A DNA stretch of 16,356 bases from Desulfovibrionaceae bacterium UBA6814 (GTDB lineage Bacteria; Desulfobacterota; Desulfovibrionia; Desulfovibrionales; Desulfovibrionaceae). The position numbers and the translations under genes were made by a program. A model generated the notes under the pieces. That model made no database searches and was not told the DNA's origin. It saw only the letters and a program-made list of their open reading frames with translations. Positions 6,730 to 13,143 of this stretch are shown here, piece after piece. Where the stretch lies: the NCBI GenBank assembly GCA_002452635.1, contig DKEU01000165.1, positions 235-16,590 on the forward strand, in the 5' to 3' direction. Position 1 is the first letter of the stretch. The number at the start of each line of letters is the position of its first letter.

Positions 6730-8262
6730 TCATTCCGAGCCCAGCCCGGACTGCGACCGGACCGCAAGCTCGGTGTACTTGTGGGTCGATTCCGGGTCCT
6801 TGGTGAAGATGGACCCCAGGTAGGTGAGCAGGAACCCGATGGGGATGCTCACGATGCCGGGATTGGCCAGGGGGAACAGGGCGTCCTTGCCCATGACCTT
6901 GGGGCCGGCGAGCACCAGGAACACCGCCACCACGACTCCGCCCAGCATGCCGATGGTGGCCCCGGCGGTGGTGAGCCGCTTCCAGTACAGGGAGAAGATG
7001 ATGCTCGGCAGGTTGGCCGTGGCGGCCATGGCGAAGGCCAGGCCCGAGAGGTAGGCCACGTTCTGGCCCCGGACCATGAGGCTGAGCAGGATGGCGGTCA
7101 CCCCGATGGCGACCGCGGAGACCCGGGCGGTACGCACCTGTTCGGGCTGGGTCTGCTTGCCCTTCTTCACCACGTTGAACCACAGGTCGTAGGAAAAGGC
7201 GCTGGAGGCGGCGATGCACAGGCCCGAGACCGCCGCGATGATGGTGATGAAGGCCACGGCGGAGATGAAGGCCATCATGAACTCGCCGCCGAAGGTGCCC
7301 TCGCCGCCGCCCACGAACCGGGCCAGCAGCGGCACCGCCAGGTTGCCGCCCGGGTCCATGCCCTTGATGACGCCCACGCCCACGAGCACCGCGGCGCCCA
7401 GGCCGAAGATGAAGGTGAGGACGTGGAACAGGCCCATGAAGGTCATGGTCCACAGGGCGCTGGACTGGGCGTGCTCCTTGGTGGGCACGGTGTAGAAGCG
7501 CATGAGCACGTGGGGCAGGGCCGCGGTGCCGAAGAGCAGGCTGAAGCCCAGGGAGTAGCGCTCCCAGGGGTTCTTGAGCCAGACGCCGGGATTCAGGTGC
7601 TGCTCCAGTCCCTGGGTGTTGAGCACGGTCGCGAACAGGTCGTTCACGCTGAAGTTGAAGAAGGACATGACCCCGATGGCCAGGATGTACCCGCCGGAGA
7701 GCAGGAGTATGGCCTTGATGATCTGGATCCAGGTGGCGGCCACCATCCCGCCGAAGGCGATGTAGATGACCATGAGCACGCCCACGATGACGATGCCCCA
7801 GGTGACCGGGATGTTGAATATGAGCTTGGCCAGGGCGCCGGCGGCCACCATTTGGGGGATCAGGTAGGTCAGGCTCACCACCAGGGTGGCGATGGCGGCC
7901 ATGGGCCGCATGACCTTGCTGTCCAGCCGGTAGGAGACCACGTCCGCGAAGGTGAACTTGCCCGAGTTCCGGATGGCCTCGGCCACCAGGAGCAGGACCA
8001 CCAGGTAGGAGGCGAACCAGCAGATGGAGTAGATCTGCCCGTCAATGCCGTAGAAGCAGATGAGCCCGCCGATCCCCAGGAACGCGGCCGAGGCCATGAA
8101 TTCTCCGGCAATGGCCAGGCCGTTCTGCCACCCCTTGATCTTCCTGCCGGCCGCGTAATAGTCCGTGGCCGTTTTCATCATCCGGGCGGTTACGGTTGCG
8201 ATCACCAGCGTTATGGCCACCAGGAAGAGGAATATGTATATGGCGAGGTTTTCCATCTTCAT
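6730..8262 (-). CDS. sodium:solute symporter, ActP-like monocarboxylate permease
   Basis: A 510-residue integral membrane protein of the SSS family with about 13 hydrophobic segments. The first segment ends in a region (TDYYAAGRKIKGWQNGLAIAGEFMASAAFLG, about 32-62) diagnostic of the ActP/acetate-pyruvate branch. Other family stretches are the VATWIQIIKAILL and FGTAALPHVLMRFYTVP segments. ActP-type carriers import short monocarboxylates with sodium. Here a carboxylate related to the nitrilase product, or the nitrile itself, is the likely cargo. The start ATG overlaps a GTGAGGT site formed by the end of the DUF485 gene, ten bases away, so the two are coupled. An in-frame second ATG two codons on is equally possible. 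GC content is high, unlike the gene just upstream. Confidence 0.92.
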   Translation of the reverse strand: MKMENLAIYIFLFLVAITLVIATVTARMMKTATDYYAAGRKIKGWQNGLAIAGEFMASAAFLGIGGLICFYGIDGQIYSICWFASYLVVLLLVAEAIRNSGKFTFADVVSYRLDSKVMRPMAAIATLVVSLTYLIPQMVAAGALAKLIFNIPVTWGIVIVGVLMVIYIAFGGMVAATWIQIIKAILLLSGGYILAIGVMSFFNFSVNDLFATVLNTQGLEQHLNPGVWLKNPWERYSLGFSLLFGTAALPHVLMRFYTVPTKEHAQSSALWTMTFMGLFHVLTFIFGLGAAVLVGVGVIKGMDPGGNLAVPLLARFVGGGEGTFGGEFMMAFISAVAFITIIAAVSGLCIAASSAFSYDLWFNVVKKGKQTQPEQVRTARVSAVAIGVTAILLSLMVRGQNVAYLSGLAFAMAATANLPSIIFSLYWKRLTTAGATIGMLGGVVVAVFLVLAGPKVMGKDALFPLANPGIVSIPIGFLLTYLGSIFTKDPESTHKYTELAVRSQSGLGSE

Positions 8263-8272
8263 GTGTAAAACC

Positions 8273-8623
8273 TCACTTTTTGCTGAAGGTGTTGATTATT
8301 TCTGTTTCCAGCGGGTACACGTGTTTCCGCACATAGCGAAGGAACCAGAGGCCGATGATCCAAAGAGCGGGGAACAAGATCATCGTATACAAGAAATTTA
8401 CGTTGATGTTTGAAAAGACCATGGAAGAGGCCAGTTCCCCGCAGAACTGTTGCAGGGTGAAGAGCAAGAAGAACAAGAAACAGAAGAGAATGATTCCTGG
8501 AACTACGAAGCGATACCTTCGCTTGACTACCTCCTTGAAGAGTTCTGAGTCGTAGGCTTCCTCCCAATGCCCTTTTCCAGTTTCATGGTCCTTGTCCCAG
8601 GCCCCGTGTGGTTCTTGTCCCAT
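8273..8623 (-). CDS. DUF485 small membrane protein, symporter partner (YjcH-like)
   Basis: A 116-residue protein with a polar, His/Glu-rich N-terminus (about 1-38) and two membrane segments (about 39-58 and 75-96) linked by a short loop. Two-helix topology, size and position just before an ActP-like symporter match DUF485/YjcH. This family is thought to assist or form part of SSS carboxylate carriers; its exact role is unknown. The ATG at 8623 is chosen because GAGGAGG lies seven bases upstream; the frame is open to 8746, but that start has no ribosome site and falls in the leader. Base composition is unusual: a 180-base part (8341-8520) is about 46% G+C, whereas its neighbour gene is near 70%. 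It is the first gene of the sigma-54 operon. Confidence 0.85.
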   Translation of the reverse strand: MGQEPHGAWDKDHETGKGHWEEAYDSELFKEVVKRRYRFVVPGIILFCFLFFLLFTLQQFCGELASSMVFSNINVNFLYTMILFPALWIIGLWFLRYVRKHVYPLETEIINTFSKK

Positions 8624-8722
8624 TTTCCCCTCCTCTTTGTTGCGAGCTGAGCCGCCCAGAGTACATCCAAAGCCAGGCCCCCTGGCGCATGGTTGCAGGA
8701 GTGAGACGAAATCACGCCGCGT

Positions 8723-8743
8723 CTCTGGAAGCCCATTCCAGAG
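8723..8743 (-). promoter_or_regulatory. hairpin in the long leader of the sigma-54 operon
   Basis: CTCTGGAA (8723-8730) and TTCCAGAG (8736-8743) form a perfect 8-bp stem with a five-base loop. It lies about 50 bases after the predicted transcription start in a roughly 165-base untranslated leader before the DUF485 gene. No T-run follows, so simple attenuation is not indicated; a role in mRNA stability or protein binding is possible. Confidence 0.35.
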
Positions 8744-8800
8744 CATTTAAGTTTGATACACCAGGATCAAGCGCCAGCAGTTGTTGCCACTATGATGAAA

Positions 8801-8815
8801 GCAATGGATGTGCCA
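8801..8815 (-). promoter_or_regulatory. sigma-54 promoter of the nitrilase/thiolase operon
   Basis: Read on the minus strand, TGGCAC (8815-8810), five bases, then TTGC (8804-8801) is an exact match to the sigma-54 consensus, with the invariant GG and GC at the right 10-base spacing. Transcription should start near 8789, heading into the DUF485-symporter-nitrilase operon. A gene for a sigma-54 activator is divergently encoded 138 bases away, which strongly supports it. Confidence 0.9.
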
Positions 8816-8855
8816 ATAAAATAGTCAATTATTCCAACTTCGTGGATACGGGTAG

Positions 8856-8892
8856 ACATTTTCTGAGATATGCATCAGAAATGTGCTGATGC
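8856..8892. promoter_or_regulatory. candidate enhancer (UAS) for the divergent sigma-54 activator
   Basis: Two overlapping inverted repeats lie here: GCATCAG-N7-CTGATGC (8872-8892, perfect) and ACATTTTCTGA (8856-8866) with TCAGAAATGT (8875-8884, one bulged base). The centre is about 70-95 bases upstream of the predicted operon start, a usual enhancer distance. An AT-rich stretch (8815-8835) between it and the promoter may aid bending. Binding by the neighbouring regulator is inferred. Confidence 0.55.
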
Positions 8893-8952
8893 TGGCGTAA
8901 GACGCGAACCGGCTGACACGGGCGACAGAAATCGGTCCGGACAGGGGCGCGC

Positions 8953-10506
8953 ATGATCAGCGACAACGAGTTTTTCCGCGAGGTGTCCCTGCGCATCTGC
9001 GGCAGCCTGGACATCGAGAAGGCGCTCTGGCACTGCCTCCTGTACATGCGGGAGGTCCTGCCGGCGGACGCCCTGACCCTGACCTTCTACGACGCGAACT
9101 CGGGAATCCTGGAGATCGTCGCCTCGGCCACGGCCATGGGCGGATTGGTCCGGTCCGAGAAGATTCTCATCCCCCAGCACCTGCGGAAGGAACTCCAGGA
9201 GCCTGAAAAATATCCCCTGGTCCGCATGGCGCCCGACATCCGCACCGACGCCATCGCCTATCTGGTCGCCAAACAGATTGAGTGCCCGTTCCTGTCCGTG
9301 ATCGTGGCCCGCTTCATGGTCGAGGGGAAATTTCTCGGCTCGCTCAACGTGCACGCCGCGGCGGCGGAGGGGTACACGGCGGAACACCTCCGGCTGCTGT
9401 CCCTGGTCAACGAGCCCTTTGGCGTGGCCCTGGCCAACTGCAGGAAATACCTGGAGCTGATGCGGTTGAAGGAGATTCTCGCCGACGACCGCAAATACTT
9501 TGAAAGCGAGTTGCGCCGGCCGTATGGGGACCTCATCGTGGGCGCCGAGTCCGGTCTGAAGGAGGTGATGGAGCAGGTCATGACCGTGGCGTCCTCCTTC
9601 ACCCCGGTCCTGCTGCACGGCGAAACCGGCACCGGCAAGGAGCTCATCGCCAACGCCATCCACAAGCTTTCCCCGCGGGCCCAAGGCCCCCTGATCAAGG
9701 TGAACTGCGGGGCCATTCCGGAATCGCTCATCGACAGCGAACTCTTCGGCCATGAAAAGGGGGCCTTTACCGGCGCGCTCTCCCGGAAGAGAGGCCGGTT
9801 CGAACGGGCCGACCAGGGCACCATCTTCCTCGACGAGGTGAGCGAGCTTCCCCTGGCGGCCCAGGTCCGCCTGCTGCGGGCGCTGCAGGAAAAGGAGATC
9901 GAAAGAGTGGGCGGAACGAGCCCGATCAAGGTCAACATCCGCATCATCTCCGCGACCAACCGCGATCTGCTGCCCTTGATCAAGAACCGGACCTTCCGCG
10001 ACGACCTGTACTATCGCCTGGGCGTTTTCCCCATCCACATCCCCCCGTTGCGCCAGCGCAAGTCGGACATCCCGAACCTGGTCAGCCATTTCGTGAAGAC
10101 CAAGGCCGCGGAACTGGGATTCTGTTTTGACCCGGTGCTGGCCCCCGGCGCCCTCGACATCCTGTGCCAGTACGATTGGCCCGGCAATGTCCGGGAATTG
10201 AGCAACGCCGTGGAACGATCCTTGCTGCTCTTCAAGTCCAAGCCTCTCAAGTTCGAGGAGATCCTGGGCCTGTCCACCGCCGCCAGCATGCCCCCCCAGG
10301 ACGTCGCTGTAAACCAGGACTTGGCCTTGAACGCCATGGAGTCCAAGCATATCAGGGGAGTCCTGGCCATGACCGGGGGACGGGTCGAGGGGAAGAAGGG
10401 CGCGGCCGCACTTCTGGACATCAACCCCGGCACATTGCGGCACAAGATGCGGAAGCTGGGGATTCCCTTCGGCAGGGCGGCCAGGAAGAGCGCCGCGCAT
10501 TCGTGA
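8953..10506 (+). CDS. sigma-54-dependent activator, GAF-AAA+-HTH
   Basis: A 517-residue enhancer-binding protein. Residues 1-165 form a GAF-like sensory domain with no response-regulator Asp pocket, so a small ligand rather than phosphorylation is likely. The AAA+ domain starts near 193: Walker A GETGTGKE (223-230), sigma-54 contact loop GAFTGA (270-275), Walker B IFLDE (291-295), then SATNRD and a YRLGVFPIHIPPLRQR sensor region. The C-terminus (about 455-517) is a Fis-type helix-turn-helix containing AAALLDINPGTLRHKMRKLGI. AGGGG precedes the ATG by six bases. Its gene is divergent from an operon with a perfect sigma-54 promoter and inverted repeats between, so it most likely switches that operon on when the substrate binds the GAF domain. 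The family is certain; the inducer is unknown. Confidence 0.95.
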   Translation: MISDNEFFREVSLRICGSLDIEKALWHCLLYMREVLPADALTLTFYDANSGILEIVASATAMGGLVRSEKILIPQHLRKELQEPEKYPLVRMAPDIRTDAIAYLVAKQIECPFLSVIVARFMVEGKFLGSLNVHAAAAEGYTAEHLRLLSLVNEPFGVALANCRKYLELMRLKEILADDRKYFESELRRPYGDLIVGAESGLKEVMEQVMTVASSFTPVLLHGETGTGKELIANAIHKLSPRAQGPLIKVNCGAIPESLIDSELFGHEKGAFTGALSRKRGRFERADQGTIFLDEVSELPLAAQVRLLRALQEKEIERVGGTSPIKVNIRIISATNRDLLPLIKNRTFRDDLYYRLGVFPIHIPPLRQRKSDIPNLVSHFVKTKAAELGFCFDPVLAPGALDILCQYDWPGNVRELSNAVERSLLLFKSKPLKFEEILGLSTAASMPPQDVAVNQDLALNAMESKHIRGVLAMTGGRVEGKKGAAALLDINPGTLRHKMRKLGIPFGRAARKSAAHS

Positions 10507-10563
10507 TGCGGCGTCGGCGGCGCAGGGTTCCCGTGGGCGCGGGGATCGGCCGCAGCGCTCCGG

Positions 10564-10593
10564 TTGACAATCCCGGCCCCGATGGGGCATAGA
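10564..10593 (+). promoter_or_regulatory. possible sigma-70 promoter for rpmH-rnpA unit
   Basis: A perfect TTGACA (10564-10569) is followed 18 bases later by a weak CATAGA (10588-10593), about 115 bases before rpmH. A second candidate is TTGACT (10646-10651) with TATTCG (10669-10674) at 17 bases. Both have good -35 and poor -10 elements. Neither is decisive, but the unit needs a promoter after the preceding regulator gene. Confidence 0.4.
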
Positions 10594-10607
10594 GCCCCTC
10601 CCCGAAG

Positions 10608-10631
10608 CGCCGCCGGCCGTGTCCGGCGGCG
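10608..10631 (+). terminator. GC-rich hairpin after the sigma-54 regulator gene
   Basis: CGCCGCCGG (10608-10616) pairs perfectly with CCGGCGGCG (10623-10631) across six bases, followed by TTGTCGTCCGTGTCTTG. It is about 100 bases after the regulator stop codon and could end that transcript, although the T-content is modest. If the TTGACA promoter upstream is used, the hairpin would instead lie in the rpmH leader. Confidence 0.35.
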
Positions 10632-10652
10632 TTGTCGTCCGTGTCTTGACTA

Positions 10653-10679
10653 GCTGCCGAATGGGATGTATTCGGCAGC
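10653..10679 (+). promoter_or_regulatory. perfect inverted repeat just upstream of rpmH
   Basis: GCTGCCGAAT-N7-ATTCGGCAGC is a perfect 10-bp inverted repeat ending 28 bases before the rpmH ATG. It overlaps the spacer and -10 of the second promoter candidate, as an operator would, and in RNA would form a leader hairpin. Autoregulatory leader, operator or attenuator are all possible; the sequence alone does not choose. Confidence 0.45.
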
Positions 10680-10707
10680 GTTTAGCGTTGCGTAAAGGAG
10701 TACTCCG

Positions 10708-10842
10708 ATGAAAAGGACGTTTCAGCCGAGCAAGATAAAGCGCAAGCGGACCCACGGTTTCCTTGTCCGTTCCAAGAGCAAGAACGGCCGCGCCGTGCTG
10801 CGCCGCCGTCGGGCCAAGGGTCGCAAGAGATTGGCGCTTTAA
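10708..10842 (+). CDS. rpmH: ribosomal protein L34 (bL34)
   Basis: A 44-residue, very basic protein beginning MKRTFQPSKIKRKRTHGF and ending RRRRAKGRKRLAL, the standard bL34 of the large ribosomal subunit. It has full family length. AAAGGAG lies seven to eight bases before the ATG. It opens the conserved rpmH-rnpA-yidD-yidC-jag unit. In many bacteria this unit sits beside dnaA and the origin, but here a sigma-54 regulator precedes it and no dnaA or DnaA-box cluster is visible. Its last 13 bases probably overlap the start of rnpA. Confidence 0.98.
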   Translation: MKRTFQPSKIKRKRTHGFLVRSKSKNGRAVLRRRRAKGRKRLAL

Positions 10843-11225
10843 GTTTCGCCCGGGCCAACCGGCTTCTGTCCCGGCCGCAGTTCACGGCCTGTTATGACCG
10901 GGGCCGGCGTTATTATACCGGGCTTTTCGTGGTCTTCGTGCAGCCCAACCAGGCCGGCCTGTGGCGGCTCGGCCTGGCCGTGAGCAGGAAACTCGGCGGC
11001 GCGGTGCGGCGCAACCGCATCAAACGCGTGGTGCGCGAGTTCTTCCGACTGCACGGACCCGAATTGACGCTTCCCCTGGACGTGGTGGTGGTCCCCAAGC
11101 GGCACGTGGATGCCCGGTCCCTGGACCTGGACGCCGTGGCCGCGGACCTTGGCCCCTTGCTGGCCAGGATCCGGCGGGACTTCGGCCGGCCGCCCCGGGC
11201 GACGGAAGCTGAGGGCAAACAGTAG
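10830..11225 (+). CDS. rnpA: ribonuclease P protein component, apparent ATT start
   Basis: The protein subunit of RNase P, which assists the catalytic RNA in maturing tRNA 5' ends. The RNA-binding signature RRNRIKRVVREFFR is clear, together with an N-terminal RLLSRPQFTACYDRGRRYYTGLFVVFV that matches the family. No ATG, GTG or TTG exists in this frame between the upstream stop (10683) and GTG 10929, and starting at 10929 would remove the conserved first strand and helix. I set the start at ATT 10830, nine bases after AAGGG, giving 131 residues, normal for the family, beginning (M)GALSFARANRLL. It would overlap rpmH by 13 bases. CTG 10866 or a sequence error are alternatives. The product call is certain and the start is not. 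Confidence 0.9.
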   Translation: MGALSFARANRLLSRPQFTACYDRGRRYYTGLFVVFVQPNQAGLWRLGLAVSRKLGGAVRRNRIKRVVREFFRLHGPELTLPLDVVVVPKRHVDARSLDLDAVAADLGPLLARIRRDFGRPPRATEAEGKQ

Positions 11226-11230
11226 CACCC

Positions 11231-11503
11231 ATGCGCAGCGTGCTCATCCGGCTCGTGGTCGCCTACCAGCGACTGATCTCGCCGCTTCTGCCGCCGGCGT
11301 GCCGTTTCGTGCCCTCGTGTTCGGACTACGCGGTCGAGGCCCTGGCGGTCCATGGCGTGCTGCGCGGACTCGCGCTGGCCGCCTGGCGCCTCTTGCGTTG
11401 CCACCCTCTGTGCCGCGGCGGTTACGACCCCGTGCCCCCGGCCGGCGAGTCCGTCCTCCCCTGGCGGCTCAAACCCACAGGACCCTTCCATGGATCAGAA
11501 TAA
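11231..11503 (+). CDS. yidD: membrane protein insertion efficiency factor YidD
   Basis: A 90-residue protein with the whole YidD signature: an N-terminal amphipathic stretch (MRSVLIRLVVAYQRLISPLLPP), then CRFVPSCSDYAVEAL (24-38), then HGVLRGLALAAWRLLRCHPLCRGGYDPVP (41-69) with its conserved cysteines. YidD sits at the inner membrane and aids YidC-dependent insertion. Only five bases separate it from rnpA, and its last 14 bases overlap the yidC start, so translational coupling is likely. Length is slightly above the usual 70-85. Confidence 0.96.
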   Translation: MRSVLIRLVVAYQRLISPLLPPACRFVPSCSDYAVEALAVHGVLRGLALAAWRLLRCHPLCRGGYDPVPPAGESVLPWRLKPTGPFHGSE

Positions 11504-13109
11504 ACGCACCCTGTTGGCCGTGGCCCTGTCCGCGGCCGTGTTCCTCGCCTGGAGCATCCTCTTCCCCGGCCCCAAACCCGCCGCCAAGGCCCCGGCGCCG
11601 GCGGCGAACGCCTCCCAGCCCGCAGAGCAGGCCGCCCCGGCGTCCGCCCCCGCAGGCTCGGCCTATTCCGTGGCCGAGGCCAAGGAGATCGTGGCCGCCG
11701 ACGCCCGCGGCGTGGTGGTGGAGACCCCGCTCTACAAGGCCGAGTTCAGCACCCGGGGCGGGGTGCTCACCAGCTTCGAGCTCAAGAAGTACAAGCAGAG
11801 CATCGCCAAGGACTCCGGGCTGGAGAACCTGGTGAACCCGGCCTCGGCGGACAAGGGCCCCCTGGGCCTGCTCTGGAACGGCCAGGCCACCTGGCGCGAG
11901 GGCCGCTGGGACGCCGCGGCCCAGGACCTCTCGCTTCTGGTGGACAAGGAGGGCAGCCTGGTCTTCACCGGCGTCTTCGGCGGCATGCAGATCGTGCGCA
12001 CCCTGCACTTTGCCCAGGATTCCTACATCATCAAGGAGGACACCCGGGTGGTGAACACCACCCCCTCCCAGGTCGCCGGCCGGCTCTCCTACAGCCTGGC
12101 CGCTCCCAAGCTCGGGGTGGGCGAGAGCCAGTACAACCAGACCCGAATCTCCTGGCGCGACGCCGAGGGCACCGACGAGGAGACCAGCCAGAGTGACCTG
12201 GAGAAGGAGGGCGTGACCCGGGACAAGGGCGTGCTGTGGGGTGCGGTGCAGGACAACTACTTCATCCTGGCCGCGGCGCCCGAGCCCGGCGACCTGGTCC
12301 TCAAGGCCAACCACGAGGGCGAGGTGTTCCGCGCGGCCCTGGAGAAGGGCAACCTGGAGGTGCTGCCCGGGGTGGAGCGCACCCTGGCCTGCTCCTGGTA
12401 CCTGGGCCCCAAGGTCGAGAAGTTCCTGGCCCCGGCGCCCAACGAGCTGGCGACCATCATCACCTACGGCTGGACCGACTTCCTGGCCAAGCCGCTCCTG
12501 CTGCTGCTCAACTGGCTGCACGGGTTCGTGAAGAACTGGGGCGTGGCCATCATCATCCTGACCATCATCATCAAGGCGGTCCTGTGGCCCCTCTCCCAGA
12601 AGAGCTACCGGTCCATGAACCAGATGAAGAAGCTCCAGCCCCTCATGGCCCGCATCCGGGAGCAGTACAAGGACGACCGGCAGAAGATGAACGAGGAGAT
12701 GATGCGGCTGTACAAGACCTACAAGGTCAACCCCATGGGCGGCTGCCTGCCCATGGCCGTGCAGCTGCCGGTGTTCCTGGGCCTGTACCAGGCCCTCTTG
12801 GGCGCCATCGAGCTGCGGCACGCCTCCTTCATCACCCATCTGCCTTTCACGGACATGATCTGGCTGGCCGACCTCTCGGCCAAGGATCCCTACTACGTCA
12901 CCCCGCTGATCATGGGCGCGACCATGTTCCTGCAGCAGAAGCTGACGCCCGCGCCCGGGGATCCGACCCAGGCCAAGATCATGCTCTTCATGCCGATCAT
13001 CTTCACCTTCCTTTTCCTCAACTTCCCCTCCGGCCTGGTGGTGTACTGGCTGGTGAACAACGTGCTCTCCATCGCCCAGCAGTGGTGGCAGATGCGCAAG
13101 GGCTCCTAG
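11490..13109 (+). CDS. yidC: membrane protein insertase YidC
   Basis: A 539-residue insertase of the Gram-negative type. Residues 1-25 form the N-terminal membrane anchor (MDQNKRTLLAVALSAAVFLAW). A Pro/Ala linker and a large periplasmic beta domain follow to about 330. The conserved C-terminal five-helix core begins near YGWTDFLAKPLLLLLNWLHG and contains KAVLWPLSQKSYRSM, MGGCLPMAVQLPVFLGLYQAL and FPSGLVVYWLVNNVLSIAQQWW. The groove position that is Arg in E. coli (RGIMYPL) is Lys here (KAVLWPL), a conservative change. It inserts proteins alone or with SecYEG. The frame extends upstream through yidD, but the ATG at 11490 gives the family N-terminus. Confidence 0.97.
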   Translation: MDQNKRTLLAVALSAAVFLAWSILFPGPKPAAKAPAPAANASQPAEQAAPASAPAGSAYSVAEAKEIVAADARGVVVETPLYKAEFSTRGGVLTSFELKKYKQSIAKDSGLENLVNPASADKGPLGLLWNGQATWREGRWDAAAQDLSLLVDKEGSLVFTGVFGGMQIVRTLHFAQDSYIIKEDTRVVNTTPSQVAGRLSYSLAAPKLGVGESQYNQTRISWRDAEGTDEETSQSDLEKEGVTRDKGVLWGAVQDNYFILAAAPEPGDLVLKANHEGEVFRAALEKGNLEVLPGVERTLACSWYLGPKVEKFLAPAPNELATIITYGWTDFLAKPLLLLLNWLHGFVKNWGVAIIILTIIIKAVLWPLSQKSYRSMNQMKKLQPLMARIREQYKDDRQKMNEEMMRLYKTYKVNPMGGCLPMAVQLPVFLGLYQALLGAIELRHASFITHLPFTDMIWLADLSAKDPYYVTPLIMGATMFLQQKLTPAPGDPTQAKIMLFMPIIFTFLFLNFPSGLVVYWLVNNVLSIAQQWWQMRKGS

Positions 13110-13143
13110 GAACCCCGCCGGCACGCCGCACATGGGAGAACGC

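Noticed and set aside
6781..8268. 495-residue plus-strand frame opposite the symporter
   Set aside because: Its Glu/His/Gly/Asp-rich composition mirrors membrane codons of the symporter in the other frame; no domain or sensible start.
8273..8746. 157-residue version of the DUF485 protein
   Set aside because: The extra 41 residues have no ribosome site and lie in the presumed leader; ATG 8623 has GAGGAGG at good spacing and matches family length.
8770..8790. Second TGGCA on the minus strand as another sigma-54 promoter
   Set aside because: The GC of the -12 element is not at the required spacing; only 8801-8815 fits.
10507..10707. oriC/DnaA-box cluster expected near rpmH
   Set aside because: I see no dnaA and no TTATCCACA-like boxes; the stretch holds promoter candidates and hairpins only.
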